NCBI RefSeq assembly: GCF_029428875.1
Contig: NZ_JAJSOO010000001.1
Span: 1,550,001-1,614,000 of the forward strand
Direction: 5' to 3'
DNA: 64,000 nt
Origin: Streptomyces sp. JH34
GTDB lineage: Bacteria > Actinomycetota > Actinomycetes > Streptomycetales > Streptomycetaceae
The translations under genes were made by a program, and so were the position numbers. Below the pieces are notes generated by a model. It saw only the letters and a program-made list of their open reading frames with translations. It searched no databases and was not told the DNA's origin. Positions 17,636 to 26,523 of this stretch are shown here, piece by piece. Numbering within the stretch: position 1 is the first letter of the stretch; every line of letters starts with the position of its first letter.

Positions 17636-17686
17636 CCGCCCGTGAAAACGGGGTGCCACGGGGGCGGCGGCCGGACAGGATGAGGC

Positions 17687-18508
17687 ATGTCCTGGACCTT
17701 CACCGACGACGTCGACGCCTTCCTGGAGGCGGCCGGACCGTCACTGGCCGCCCGGCCCGCCGAGAACACCCTGCTGCTGACCGTCACCGCCACCCTGCGG
17801 GACGGCGGACCGCACGCCTACGGCGCGGGGTTTCCCGTGCTGGGCTGGTGGCGCGGGGCGGACGGGGAGGTGGCCGGGGCGCTGGTGCGCACGCCGCCCT
17901 TCCCGCCGGTCCTGGGCTCGGCCGCCCCGGAGGCCGTCGGCGCGCTGGCCGACGCGCTGCCGCTGGCCGGCATCGACGCGGACCGTGAGGCGGCCCTGGC
18001 GCTGGCCGCCCGCTGGCCGCGCCACCGTGTGGACGAGGAGCACCGGCTGTACCGGCTCGGCACGGCAGTGCCGCCCTCCCCCGCACCCGACGGGAGGCCC
18101 CGGTCCGCGACCGCCGCCGACCGCCCGCTGCTCGTCGCGTGGATCCGGGCGTTCGGTGCGGAGACCGGGCAGTCCGGCGACCGCGCGGAACGCGTCGTGG
18201 ACGAGCGCATGGCGCACGGCGGGCTGACCCTCTGGGAGTCGGGCGGGGAGCCGGTGTCGATGGCGGGGGTCTCGCGCATGATCGCGGGCACGGTGCGGGT
18301 GTCGGCCGTCTACACCCCGCCGGAACACCGAGGACGGGGCTACGCGGCGGCGGTCACGGCGGAGGCCGGCCGCCTGGCCCGGGAGGGCGGGGCCGCGGAG
18401 GTGCTGCTCTTCACCGACCTCTCCAACCCGACGAGCAACGGCGTGTACCTCCGCATCGGCTACGAGGCCGTCTCCGACCGCCTGCTGATCACCGCGGAGC
18501 CGGAGTGA
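17687..18508 (+). CDS. GNAT-family N-acetyltransferase
   Basis: A 273-residue protein. The N-terminal 130 residues resemble the non-catalytic half seen in two-domain GNAT proteins. The C-terminal half is a GNAT domain with the acetyl-CoA loop VYTPPEHRGRGYAAAVT and the following LFTDLSNPTSNGVYLRIGYE. The substrate is unknown. It starts at ATG 51 bp after the CoA ligase on the same strand, so it may share that transcript, yet nothing links it to aromatic degradation. Confidence 0.88.
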   Translation: MSWTFTDDVDAFLEAAGPSLAARPAENTLLLTVTATLRDGGPHAYGAGFPVLGWWRGADGEVAGALVRTPPFPPVLGSAAPEAVGALADALPLAGIDADREAALALAARWPRHRVDEEHRLYRLGTAVPPSPAPDGRPRSATAADRPLLVAWIRAFGAETGQSGDRAERVVDERMAHGGLTLWESGGEPVSMAGVSRMIAGTVRVSAVYTPPEHRGRGYAAAVTAEAGRLAREGGAAEVLLFTDLSNPTSNGVYLRIGYEAVSDRLLITAEPE

Positions 18509-18516
18509 CGGCGCGG

Positions 18517-18536
18517 CGGGCCGTCCGTCCGGCCCG
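18517..18536. terminator. weak hairpin between convergent genes
   Basis: CGGGCC at 18517-18522 pairs with GGCCCG at 18531-18536 across an eight-base loop. It lies between the convergent GNAT and monooxygenase genes. The stem is short and has no T-run, so it is only a possible terminator. Confidence 0.3.
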
Positions 18537-18579
18537 GCGGGCGGATCCGAGCCCCGTCCCGGGCGCGCCTGTCCGGCGC

Positions 18580-20916
18580 TCAGTCGAGGGTGAGGCGGGG
18601 CTTCGGGGCGTCGGTGCGGCCGGTCGGCGGATGGCGGCTGCCCGCACGGTACGGGAGCGGCCAGGAGACACCAGGTCCCGAGTAGCCCTGCTCGGCCGCG
18701 GCGTGCAGCGTCCAGTGCGGGTCGTGGAGGTGGGGGCGGGCCAGGGCGCAGAGGTCGGCCCGGCCGGCGAGCAGCAGCGAGTTGACGTCGTCCCAGGAGG
18801 AGATGGCGCCGACCGCGATGACGGGCACGTCCAGGGCGTTGCGGATCCGGTCGGCGTACGGGGTCTGGTAGGAGCGGCCGTACTCGGGGCGTTCCTCAGG
18901 AACGACCTGGCCGGTGGAGACGTCGATGGCGTCGGCGCCGTGAGCGGCGAAGGCGCGCGCGACCGCCAGGCCGTCCTCGTCACTCGTACCGCCCCGGACC
19001 CAGTCCGTCGCGGAGACGCGTACGGTCATGGGCCGGTCCTGCGGCCATGCGGCACGGACCGCGTCGAAGACCTCCAGGGGGAAGCGCAGCCGGTTCTCCA
19101 GGGACCCGCCGTAGGCGTCGGTGCGCAGGTTGGTGAGCGGGGAGAGGAAGCCGGAGAGGAGGTAGCCGTGGGCGCAGTGCAGTTCGAGGAGGTCGAACCC
19201 GCAGCGGGCGGCGCGGCGGGCGGCCTCGGTGAACCGGTCTCGCACCGCGTCCATCCCGTCCCTGTCCAGCGCCTGCGGGATCTGGTTGACACCGTGCGCG
19301 TACGGGAGGGGTGAGGCGGCGACGACCGGCCAGTTACCTTCCTCCAGCGGCTGGTCGATGCCTTCCCACATCAGCCGGGTCGATCCCTTGCGGCCGGAGT
19401 GACCCAGCTGGACGCCCATCGCGGTACCGGGGGCCGTGTCGTGGACGAAACGCGTGATCCTGGTCCAGGCGTCGGCCTGTTCGTCGGTCCAGAGGCCCGT
19501 GCAGCCAGGGGTGATGCGGCCCTCGGGGCTCACGCAGACCATCTCGGTCATGACGAGACCGGCGCCGCCGAGCGCGCGGGCGCCGAGGTGGACCAGGTGG
19601 AAGTCGCCGGGCACGCCGTCGGCGGCGGAGTACATGTCCATGGGCGACACGACGACACGGTTGCGGAGTTCGAGGCCGCGGAGCCTCAGGGGGGTGAACA
19701 TCGGCGGGGTGCCGCGCGGGCAGCCGAACTCCTCCTCGACCGCCCCGGTGAAGGCGGGGTCCCGGAGCCGCAGGTTGTCGTGGGTGACGCGGCGGCTGCG
19801 GGTGAGGAGGTTGAAGGCGAACCGCCTGGGCGACTGGTGTGTGTACTGCGGGAGTTCCTCGAACCAGCGCAGGCTGGCCGCGGCGGCCCGCTGGGTGGAC
19901 AGGACGACGGGGCGGCGCTCCGCCTCGTAGGCGGCGAGGGCCGCGGGCAGGTCGGGCTGCTCCTCGAGACAGGCCGCGAGCGCGAGGGCGTCCTCGACGG
20001 CGAGCTTGGTGCCGGAGCCGATGGAGAAGTGGGCGGTGTGGGCGGCGTCTCCGAGGAGGACCGTGCGGCCGTGCGACCAGTGCTGATTGGTGACGGTGGC
20101 GAAGGTGAGCCAGGAGGACTTGTTGGAGCGCAGCGGCCGGCCGACGAGCGCCTCGGCGAAGACACCTGCGCAGAGTTCGGCGGACTCGGCGGTGGGGAGG
20201 GTGTCGAGCCCGGCGGCCCGCCAGACCTCTTCGCGCATCTCGACGATGACGGTGGAGGCACCGGATCCGTCCGGCGGGCCGGGGACGCTCGTCGAGGGGC
20301 GGTGGTCGCAGGGGCGGGCGAAGGGATAGGCGTGCAGTTGCATCACGCCGTACTCGGTCTCCGCGATCTCGAAGCGGAAGGCGTCGAACGCGAAGTCGGC
20401 GGCGAGCCAGATGTAGCGGTTGCGGTGGTGGGTGACCGTGGGGCGGAAGTGACGGGCGTGGGCCTCGCGGGTCGCACTGTGCACGCCGTCCGCGGCGACG
20501 ACCAGGTCGTGGGCGGCGGCCAGCTCGGCGGCGGGCGGCGCCTCGGCACGGAAGCGGAGCCGCACACCGAGGGAGGCGCAGCGCTCGTGCAGGATCCGCA
20601 GGAGGGTACGGCGCTCCAGCGCGGCGAAGCCGTGGCCGCCGGAGGTCTGGGTGGCGCCCCGGTGCACGACGTCGATGGTGTCCCAGCGGACGAAAGCGTC
20701 GCTCAGTGCCGCGTACACGACGGGGTCGGCGTGTTCGATGCCGCCGAGCGTCTCGTCGGAGAGGACCACGCCGAAGCCGAAGGTGTCGTCCGGGGCGTTG
20801 CGTTCCCACACGGTGACCTCGCGGCCGGGGCGCAGCCGCTTGAGGAGTGCGGCGGCGTAGAGCCCGCCGGGTCCTCCGCCGATGACCGCGATCCGCTGCG
20901 TGTCCGGGGAGGGCAT
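18580..20916 (-). CDS. bifunctional 2-aminobenzoyl-CoA (salicylyl-CoA-type) monooxygenase/reductase
   Basis: A 778-residue fusion. Residues 1-370 form a flavoprotein hydroxylase with the dinucleotide fold IAVIGGGPGGLYAA at the start and VLLGDAAHTAHFSIGSGTKLAVEDA in the middle. From residue 380 onward it is an Old Yellow Enzyme-like FMN domain (TPLRLRGLELRNRVVVSPMDMYS, then HGYLLSGFLSPLTNLRTD). This architecture is known for 2-aminobenzoyl-CoA monooxygenase/reductase, which hydroxylates and reduces the ring in one protein; databases often name the same family salicylyl-CoA 5-hydroxylase. It lies four bases behind the enoyl-CoA hydratase gene, so one transcript is likely. Confidence 0.92.
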   Translation of the reverse strand: MPSPDTQRIAVIGGGPGGLYAAALLKRLRPGREVTVWERNAPDDTFGFGVVLSDETLGGIEHADPVVYAALSDAFVRWDTIDVVHRGATQTSGGHGFAALERRTLLRILHERCASLGVRLRFRAEAPPAAELAAAHDLVVAADGVHSATREAHARHFRPTVTHHRNRYIWLAADFAFDAFRFEIAETEYGVMQLHAYPFARPCDHRPSTSVPGPPDGSGASTVIVEMREEVWRAAGLDTLPTAESAELCAGVFAEALVGRPLRSNKSSWLTFATVTNQHWSHGRTVLLGDAAHTAHFSIGSGTKLAVEDALALAACLEEQPDLPAALAAYEAERRPVVLSTQRAAAASLRWFEELPQYTHQSPRRFAFNLLTRSRRVTHDNLRLRDPAFTGAVEEEFGCPRGTPPMFTPLRLRGLELRNRVVVSPMDMYSAADGVPGDFHLVHLGARALGGAGLVMTEMVCVSPEGRITPGCTGLWTDEQADAWTRITRFVHDTAPGTAMGVQLGHSGRKGSTRLMWEGIDQPLEEGNWPVVAASPLPYAHGVNQIPQALDRDGMDAVRDRFTEAARRAARCGFDLLELHCAHGYLLSGFLSPLTNLRTDAYGGSLENRLRFPLEVFDAVRAAWPQDRPMTVRVSATDWVRGGTSDEDGLAVARAFAAHGADAIDVSTGQVVPEERPEYGRSYQTPYADRIRNALDVPVIAVGAISSWDDVNSLLLAGRADLCALARPHLHDPHWTLHAAAEQGYSGPGVSWPLPYRAGSRHPPTGRTDAPKPRLTLD

Positions 20917-20920
20917 CGCG

Positions 20921-21748
20921 TCACCTGCCCCGCCACTTCGGCGGCCTTTTCTCGGTGAAGGCGGCGTGGAACTCGGCGTAGTCCTCGCCGTTCATCAGGA
21001 GGGCCTGGGTGGACGCGTCCATCTCCACGGAGGCGGCGAGCGGCATGTCGAGCTCCGCGGTGAGGAGCGCCTTCGTCCGGGCGAGGGCGAGGGCCGGGCC
21101 GTCGGCGAGGCGGCGGGCCAGAGCGGCTGCCCGGGTGTCGGCCTCACCTTCGCCGGTCAGCTCGCTGATCAGTCCGATGCGCTCGGCCTCGGGGGCACGG
21201 ACGGGATCGCCGAGCATCAGGATCCGGGTGGCGTGGCCGAGGCCGACGACGCGGGGCAGGAGGTAGGCGGCGCCCATGTCGCCCCCGGAGAGGCCGACGG
21301 CGGTGAAGAGGAAGGCGAAGCGGGCGGACGGGGCGGCGACCCGGAAGTCCGCGGCCAGGGCGAGGACCGCCCCGGCACCGGCGGCGACTCCGTGCACGGC
21401 GGCGACGACGGGGAACGGGCACTCGCGGAGGGCCCGTACGACCTGCCCGGTCATCCGGTTGAAGTCCAGGAGCTGCGCGGTGTCCATCGCGAGTGTGGCG
21501 CCGATGATCTCGTCCACGTCGCCGCCCGAGCAGAACCCGCGCCCCTCACCGGCGAGCACGAGGGCGCGCAGGGAGCGTTCGCGGGAGAGTTCGGCGAGAA
21601 GGTCGCGCAGGTCGGCGTAGGCGCCGAAGGTGAGCGCGTTGAGCTTCTCGGGACGGGCGAGCGTGACGGTCGCCACGCCGTCGTCGATGGTCAGGCGCAG
21701 ATGCTTCCAGCGTTCGGTCCGCTGGGCGGAGCCGGTGAACGGGCTCAT
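20921..21748 (-). CDS. enoyl-CoA hydratase/isomerase family protein
   Basis: A 275-residue crotonase-fold protein with the oxyanion-hole motifs GEGRGFCSGGDVDE and AVHGVAAGAGAVLALAADFR, and the C-terminal helix ending in FTEKRPPKWRGR. It probably hydrates or opens the alicyclic CoA thioester during beta-oxidation-like steps of anthranilate breakdown. The ATG at 21748 follows GGAGGGG. Longer in-frame reading upstream is not supported. It is the first gene of a two-gene unit with the fused monooxygenase. Confidence 0.9.
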   Translation of the reverse strand: MSPFTGSAQRTERWKHLRLTIDDGVATVTLARPEKLNALTFGAYADLRDLLAELSRERSLRALVLAGEGRGFCSGGDVDEIIGATLAMDTAQLLDFNRMTGQVVRALRECPFPVVAAVHGVAAGAGAVLALAADFRVAAPSARFAFLFTAVGLSGGDMGAAYLLPRVVGLGHATRILMLGDPVRAPEAERIGLISELTGEGEADTRAAALARRLADGPALALARTKALLTAELDMPLAASVEMDASTQALLMNGEDYAEFHAAFTEKRPPKWRGR

Positions 21749-21795
21749 GGAAGGGTCCCCTCCAGCCGTCGGGCTGCGGCAGATGCGCTTCGAAG

Positions 21796-21813
21796 TTATC
21801 ACCGATACGTGAC
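21796..21813. promoter_or_regulatory. candidate shared operator upstream of enoyl-CoA hydratase
   Basis: TTATCACCGATACGTGAC lies 48 bp upstream of the hydratase start and resembles the motif at 15945-15962 before the other half of the cluster. It is a candidate binding site for one pathway regulator, which is not encoded in the window. Confidence 0.25.
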
Positions 21814-21985
21814 CATCGTCATGAGAACGCAATAGCTCGAGGTCGCCGCTGTGGCGAAAGTCCCTTTTGTGCCGGCCGACCGCCTCTATGTCCGGGGCGC
21901 TCCGCTTCGTATGGTGGAGCGCAGGAAGTCCTGGTACGGACCACGCGGCCAGGACGCAGTCGGCGGGGGCACGTGCGCCCGCCGG

Positions 21986-22462
21986 ATGTCCCGCTGCCGA
22001 ACGGAAGCCCCCACCTTGCCGCCCGACGTCCCCCCGCCCTCCTCCTGGCGTATCGCCCTGCCGCACTCCACGGCCGCGGTGCCGATCGCCCGCGCGCTGG
22101 TACGCACGGCGCTGGCGGACCTCGAGGCGCCCGCGGACAGCGACACGGCCGAGCTGCTGACCGCCGAGCTGGTCGCCAACGCCGTGGAGCACACCGACGG
22201 CTCCGGACCCATCGAGCTGGTGGTCGAGCTCCGGGCGTCCGGCTGCCAGGTCGAGGTGCACGACCACGATCCGGGACCGCCCGGCGGCCTGTCCCGCCTG
22301 CTGCCGGGCAGCGCACCCGATCCCTGGCAGGAGCACGGCAGGGGGCTGCTCCTGATCCGCGCCCTCAGCTCCGCGTGCGGCCACCGCCCCACCGAACACG
22401 GCAAGGCGGTCTGGTTCACCCTTCCGTCGAGCCCGGTGCCGTCCGGTCCTGCGGCTCCCTGA
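21986..22462 (+). CDS. RsbW-like anti-sigma/serine kinase-type ATP-binding protein
   Basis: A HATPase_c_2 (GHKL) protein of about 158 residues with the N-box in TAELLTAELVANAVEHTDG and the lid region HDHDPGPPGG, followed by HGRGLLLIRALSS. Such small single-domain proteins are abundant in Streptomyces and usually act as anti-sigma factors or phosphorylate an anti-anti-sigma partner. The start is uncertain: the ATG at 21986 gives the usual length, but in-frame ATGs exist at 21851 and 21911. No partner sigma factor or antagonist lies nearby. The 3' end overlaps the convergent permease gene by 47 bp. Confidence 0.82.
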   Translation: MSRCRTEAPTLPPDVPPPSSWRIALPHSTAAVPIARALVRTALADLEAPADSDTAELLTAELVANAVEHTDGSGPIELVVELRASGCQVEVHDHDPGPPGGLSRLLPGSAPDPWQEHGRGLLLIRALSSACGHRPTEHGKAVWFTLPSSPVPSGPAAP

Positions 22463-23888
22463 CGAGCCGGGAACGGCTGCGGCTGTAGCCCGCGTACACC
22501 AGGGCTCCCACGACCAGGAAGACCACGAACTGCACCCAGGTCGTCCAGCCCGTCCCGTACATCAGGTACAGACAGAAGCCGACGCCCAGAATGGGGCTGA
22601 CCGGGTAGAACGGCACCCGGAAGGAACGCTTCAGCTCCGGGTTGCGGCGGCGCAGGGTGATGACGGCGATGTTGACGACCGCCATGATGGCGAGCGTGCC
22701 GATGGTCGTCAGGTTCACGACGACGTCGAGGGACGAGAACGCGGCGGGGACCGCGAAGAGGACCGCCACGATCCAGGTGTTGGCGACCGGTGTACGGGTC
22801 TTCGGCGACACCCGTTCGAAGACGCGGGGGACCAGCCCGTCGCGGGACATCGACATGAGGATCCGGGTCTGGCCGTACATCACCGCGAGCACGACGGAGG
22901 CGATCGCGACGACCGCGCCGAAGGCGATGATCCCGCCGCCGACGCTCGACCCCGTGACCTGGTCGACGACCAGCGAGAGCGCGGCGGGCTTGTCGGACAC
23001 CGCGTCGGAGCCCAGCGCCCCGATGGCCCCGAGTGCGACCGCGCAGTAGAGCAGCGTGACCACGCCGATGCAGATCAGGATGGCGATCGGGATGTTCCGG
23101 CGGGGGTTCTTGACCTCCTCGCCCGCGGTGGTGATGGCGTCGAAGCCGATGTACGAGAAGAACGCCACCGACGCGCCGGCGGTGACCCCCGCCATGCCCT
23201 GGGGGGCGAAGGGCGAGAGGTGCCCGTCCTCGAACGCGGTGAAGGCGATCGCACAGAAGGCGACCAGGATGCCGATCTTCAGCACCGCCATCGCGGCCGT
23301 GGCCCGCGCGCTCTCCCTGATGCCGCGGACCAGGAGCGCGGCCGCCATCATGACCACGACGATGGCCGGCAGGTTGATCACACCGCCGTCACCGGGCCCG
23401 GCGGAGAGCGCCGCCGGCAGGCTCCAGCCGACGATGCTGTCCAGCAGCTCGTTGACGTACTGGCTCCACCCGACAGCGACGGCGGAGACCGAGACGCCGT
23501 ACTCCAGGAGCAGACACCAGCCCACGAGGAAGGCGACCCGTTCGCCGAGTGTGGCGTAGGCGAAGGAGTAGGAACTACCGGAGACCGGGATGGCGCCACC
23601 GAGCTCGGCGAAGGAGAAGGCGGTGAAAATGCAGGTGATGGCGGCGAGGACGAAGGAGAGCACCACCGCGGGGCCCGCCTCGGCAACGCTGTCGGACAGA
23701 CCGACGAAGATCCCCGTGCCGACGATCGCACCGACACCGAAGCACACGAGCTGGAACAGCCCCATGGTGCGCCGTAGGCCGTGACCTTCCAGGTCGGCTC
23801 CGGACTCGGCGAGCAGCAGTTCGGGGCTCTTCACGCGCGCCCCGCTCACGCGGGAGGGGATGGGCGGGGTGGGAGGGACGGCACTCAT
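22416..23888 (-). CDS. APC-family amino acid permease
   Basis: A 490-residue transporter with twelve helices and the APC signature GLFQLVCFGVGAIVGTGIFVGL in helix one, the ELGGAIPVSGSSYSFAYATLGE helix-three region and FFSYIGFDAITTAGEEVKNPRRNIP. This is the cationic-amino-acid-transporter-like branch. Location next to ornithine carbamoyltransferase and arginine deiminase suggests uptake of arginine or ornithine, or exchange of the two. The ATG at 23888 is chosen by length; 55 further codons upstream are non-homologous. It lies 177 bp behind the carbamoyltransferase gene, with an intrinsic terminator between them. Confidence 0.88.
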   Translation of the reverse strand: MSAVPPTPPIPSRVSGARVKSPELLLAESGADLEGHGLRRTMGLFQLVCFGVGAIVGTGIFVGLSDSVAEAGPAVVLSFVLAAITCIFTAFSFAELGGAIPVSGSSYSFAYATLGERVAFLVGWCLLLEYGVSVSAVAVGWSQYVNELLDSIVGWSLPAALSAGPGDGGVINLPAIVVVMMAAALLVRGIRESARATAAMAVLKIGILVAFCAIAFTAFEDGHLSPFAPQGMAGVTAGASVAFFSYIGFDAITTAGEEVKNPRRNIPIAILICIGVVTLLYCAVALGAIGALGSDAVSDKPAALSLVVDQVTGSSVGGGIIAFGAVVAIASVVLAVMYGQTRILMSMSRDGLVPRVFERVSPKTRTPVANTWIVAVLFAVPAAFSSLDVVVNLTTIGTLAIMAVVNIAVITLRRRNPELKRSFRVPFYPVSPILGVGFCLYLMYGTGWTTWVQFVVFLVVGALVYAGYSRSRSRLVREPQDRTAPGSTEG

Positions 23889-23977
23889 GGGGGGACGAGG
23901 TCTCTTCTCTGGCGGTGCGGGGAGACGGAGCCTGTGGGGGGCTCTCACCCTGGGGCGTGGTCCGGACCGGGCACATG

Positions 23978-24009
23978 AAAAGGGGTTCGAGCGTGCGAGC
24001 CCGAACCCC
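23978..24009 (-). terminator. intrinsic terminator after ornithine carbamoyltransferase gene
   Basis: On the minus strand GGGGTTCG (24009-24002) pairs with CGAACCCC (23989-23982) and is followed directly by TTTT. It begins 57 bp after the carbamoyltransferase stop and 90 bp before the permease ATG. It may end the first transcript or act as an attenuator for the permease gene. Confidence 0.65.
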
Positions 24010-24065
24010 ACCAAGTAGCGCCATCGTAGCCACTTGCGCGCATGTTCACCCAATCGGGTGCATTT

Positions 24066-25082
24066 TCATGCGGACCGGGCGTCGCCTGCCAGCGTCGCGA
24101 CCAGCACCGCCTTGATCGTGTGCATCCGGTTCTCGGCCTCGTCGAAGACGACCGAGTGCGAGGACTCGAAGACCTCGTCGGTGACCTCGAGCTCCGAGAG
24201 TCCGTGCCGCTCGTGGATCTCCCTGCCCACCTTCGTCCCGAGGTCGTGGAAGGCGGGGAGGCAGTGCAGGAACTTCACGTCGTCGTTGCCCGTGGCGCGC
24301 AGGACGTCCATGGTCACGGCGTACGGCGAGAGGGAGGCGATGCGCTCGTCCCAGACGTCCTTGGGCTCCCCCATGGAGACCCAGACGTCGGTGACGACGA
24401 AGTCCGCGCCCCGCACGCCTTCGTCGATGTCCTCGGTGAGGGTGATGCGGGCGCCGTTCGCCGCGGCGAGTTCCCGCGCCCGGTCCACCACGTCCTGGGC
24501 CGGCCAGTAGGAGGCGGGCGCCACGATCCTGACGTCCATCCCCAGCAGGGCGCCGGTGACCAGGTAGGAGTTCCCCATGTTGAAGCGGGCGTCACCGAGG
24601 TAGGCGAAGGAGATCTCCTCCAGGGGCTTCGCGCTGTGCTCGGTCATCGTGAGCACGTCGGCGAGCATCTGGGTGGGGTGCCAGTCGTCGGTGAGCCCGT
24701 TGTAGACCGGCACACCGCCGTACGCCGCCAGCTCCTCGACGGCCTGCTGGCTGTCACCCCGGTACTCGATGCCGTCGAACATCCGGCCGAGCACCCGGGC
24801 GGTGTCCTTCACCGACTCCTTGTGCCCCATCTGGGAGCCCGAGGGGTCGAGGTACGTGGTGGACGCGCCCTGGTCCGCGGCCGCCACCTCGAAGGCGCAA
24901 CGGGTACGCGTCGAGGTCTTCTCGAAGATCAGCGCGATGTTCCTGCCACGCAGCCGCTGCACCTCCGCGCCCGCCTTCTTGGCGGCCTTGAGCTCGGCGG
25001 ACAGGGCGACCAGGCCGCGGAACTCCTCGGCCGTGAAGTCCAGCTCCTTGAGGAAATGGCGGCCTGTGAGGTCTATGGCCAT
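24066..25082 (-). CDS. ornithine carbamoyltransferase (probably catabolic)
   Basis: A 338-residue enzyme with the carbamoyl-phosphate site STRTR (57-61), HPTQ (135-138), the ornithine loop SMGEP (236-240) and HCLP (273-276), all intact. It interconverts ornithine plus carbamoyl phosphate and citrulline. The adjacent arginine deiminase gene indicates the arginine deiminase pathway, where it would run towards carbamoyl phosphate. No carbamate kinase gene is nearby. The ATG follows AGGAG. It lies 140 bp behind the deiminase gene and probably has its own promoter in that gap. Confidence 0.93.
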   Translation of the reverse strand: MAIDLTGRHFLKELDFTAEEFRGLVALSAELKAAKKAGAEVQRLRGRNIALIFEKTSTRTRCAFEVAAADQGASTTYLDPSGSQMGHKESVKDTARVLGRMFDGIEYRGDSQQAVEELAAYGGVPVYNGLTDDWHPTQMLADVLTMTEHSAKPLEEISFAYLGDARFNMGNSYLVTGALLGMDVRIVAPASYWPAQDVVDRARELAAANGARITLTEDIDEGVRGADFVVTDVWVSMGEPKDVWDERIASLSPYAVTMDVLRATGNDDVKFLHCLPAFHDLGTKVGREIHERHGLSELEVTDEVFESSHSVVFDEAENRMHTIKAVLVATLAGDARSA

Positions 25083-25132
25083 GATGACTCCTGGGTCGGG
25101 CTACGGACGTACGAGACAACTGCCCTGGAAGT

Positions 25133-25158
25133 CTATACGAGGCACCGTATTGCTATAC
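25133..25158. promoter_or_regulatory. tandem CTATAC repeat upstream of ornithine carbamoyltransferase
   Basis: CTATAC occurs at 25133-25138 and again at 25153-25158, 20 bp apart, each followed by (A)GAGG. This A+T-rich island sits 50-75 bp before the carbamoyltransferase ATG. Spacing of about two helical turns fits paired binding sites such as tandem ARG boxes, although the sequence does not match a known ARG-box consensus. It may also contain the promoter -10 region (TATAGA on the minus strand). Confidence 0.35.
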
Positions 25159-25222
25159 AGAGGTGTCCGTGGCCGTGCGGACGGAGGGCGTGAACGTACG
25201 CCCGGCCTCCGCGTACCCCGCC

Positions 25223-26455
25223 TCACACCGGGTCGCGCACCACGGGGCAGCTCATGCAGCGCGGGCCGCCCCGGCCCCGACCCAGCTCGCTGCCCCGGAT
25301 CTCGATGACCTCGATCCCTTCCTTGCGCAGATAGGTGTTGGTGGTGGCGTTGCGCTCGTAGGCGACGACGACACCGGGCTCCACGGCCAGGACGTTGCAG
25401 CCGTCGTCCCACTGCTCCCGCTCGGCGGCGTGCACGTCCTGGGTGGCGGTGAGCACCCGGATCCTGTCCAGGCCGAGCGCGGCGGCGACGGCCCGGTGCA
25501 TGTGCTCGGGCGGGTGATCGGTCACCTTCAGCTCGCGCGGGCCCGAGCCGGGCTCGATCGTGTAGGAGCGGAGCATGCCGAGTCCGGCGTACTGCGTGAA
25601 CGTGTCGCCGTCGATCATCGTCATCACCGTGTCGAGGTGCATGAACGCACGGCGCTTGGGCATGTCGAGCGCCACGATCGTCCGGGCCGACCCGGCGTCG
25701 AAGAGTCCTCTGGCCAGCATCTCCACGGCCTGCGGCGTCGTGCGTTCACTCATCCCGATCAGGACGGCGCCCTGGCCGATGACGAGGACGTCGCCGCCCT
25801 CGATGGTGGACGGGTAGTCGTCCTGGCCCTCCGACCAGTGGTGGAACACCCCGGCCTCGGGGCCGGTGAACAGGGGGTGGTGCCGGTAGATCGCCTCGAA
25901 GTGGACGGTCTCGCGCTGTCTGGCGGGCCAGCGCATCGCGTTGATGGACACACCGTCGTAGATCCAGGCGGAGGTGTCGCGGGTGAAGAGGTGGTTGGGC
26001 AGGGGGCTGAGCAGGAAGTCGTCCAGATCCATGACGTGGAAGCGGACGGAGGTCGGTTCGGCGTGCCGTTCGAGGAACTCCCGCTTCGTCATCCCGCCCA
26101 CCAGGGCCTCGGTCAGGTCCGCGGCCGAGAGCTCCTCGAAGGCGGCACGCAGATGCTCGGTGGCGAGCGGCCCGTACTCCTTCTCCGCGAAGACCCGGTC
26201 GAGGACGAGCCGCCTCGCCACCGGGATGTCGAGGGACTCCCGGAGCAGGTCACCGAAGAGATGCACCTCCACGCCCCGGTCGCGCAGCACATCGGCGAAG
26301 CCGTCGTGCTCCTCCCTGGCGCGGCGCACCCACAGCACGTCGTCGAACAGCAGCGCGTCCTTGTTGCTGGGGGTGAGCCGCTTCAGCTCCAGATCGGGGC
26401 GGTGCAGGATGACGCGGCGCAGCCGCCCGGCCTCGGAATCGACATGGAATCCCAT
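25223..26455 (-). CDS. arcA: arginine deiminase
   Basis: A 410-residue guanidine-modifying enzyme that hydrolyses arginine to citrulline and ammonia. Visible active-site elements are FTRDTSAWI (substrate aspartate), the [11 protein letters not shown] histidine region, and the C-terminal nucleophile in RCMSCP (Cys400). The ATG at 26455 gives the standard family length; 46 additional upstream codons are Arg/Gly-rich and not part of the family. It precedes ornithine carbamoyltransferase and the permease on the same strand, giving an arginine-catabolic group. It starts 68 bp after the pnkp stop. Confidence 0.94.
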   Translation of the reverse strand: MGFHVDSEAGRLRRVILHRPDLELKRLTPSNKDALLFDDVLWVRRAREEHDGFADVLRDRGVEVHLFGDLLRESLDIPVARRLVLDRVFAEKEYGPLATEHLRAAFEELSAADLTEALVGGMTKREFLERHAEPTSVRFHVMDLDDFLLSPLPNHLFTRDTSAWIYDGVSINAMRWPARQRETVHFEAIYRHHPLFTGPEAGVFHHWSEGQDDYPSTIEGGDVLVIGQGAVLIGMSERTTPQAVEMLARGLFDAGSARTIVALDMPKRRAFMHLDTVMTMIDGDTFTQYAGLGMLRSYTIEPGSGPRELKVTDHPPEHMHRAVAAALGLDRIRVLTATQDVHAAEREQWDDGCNVLAVEPGVVVAYERNATTNTYLRKEGIEVIEIRGSELGRGRGGPRCMSCPVVRDPV

Positions 26456-26523
26456 GCCTTCATCCTCACCGCGCGGGGCGCCGTTCACCCTGCGAACCGC
26501 CACCCGATTCCGGGCGGGCCGTC

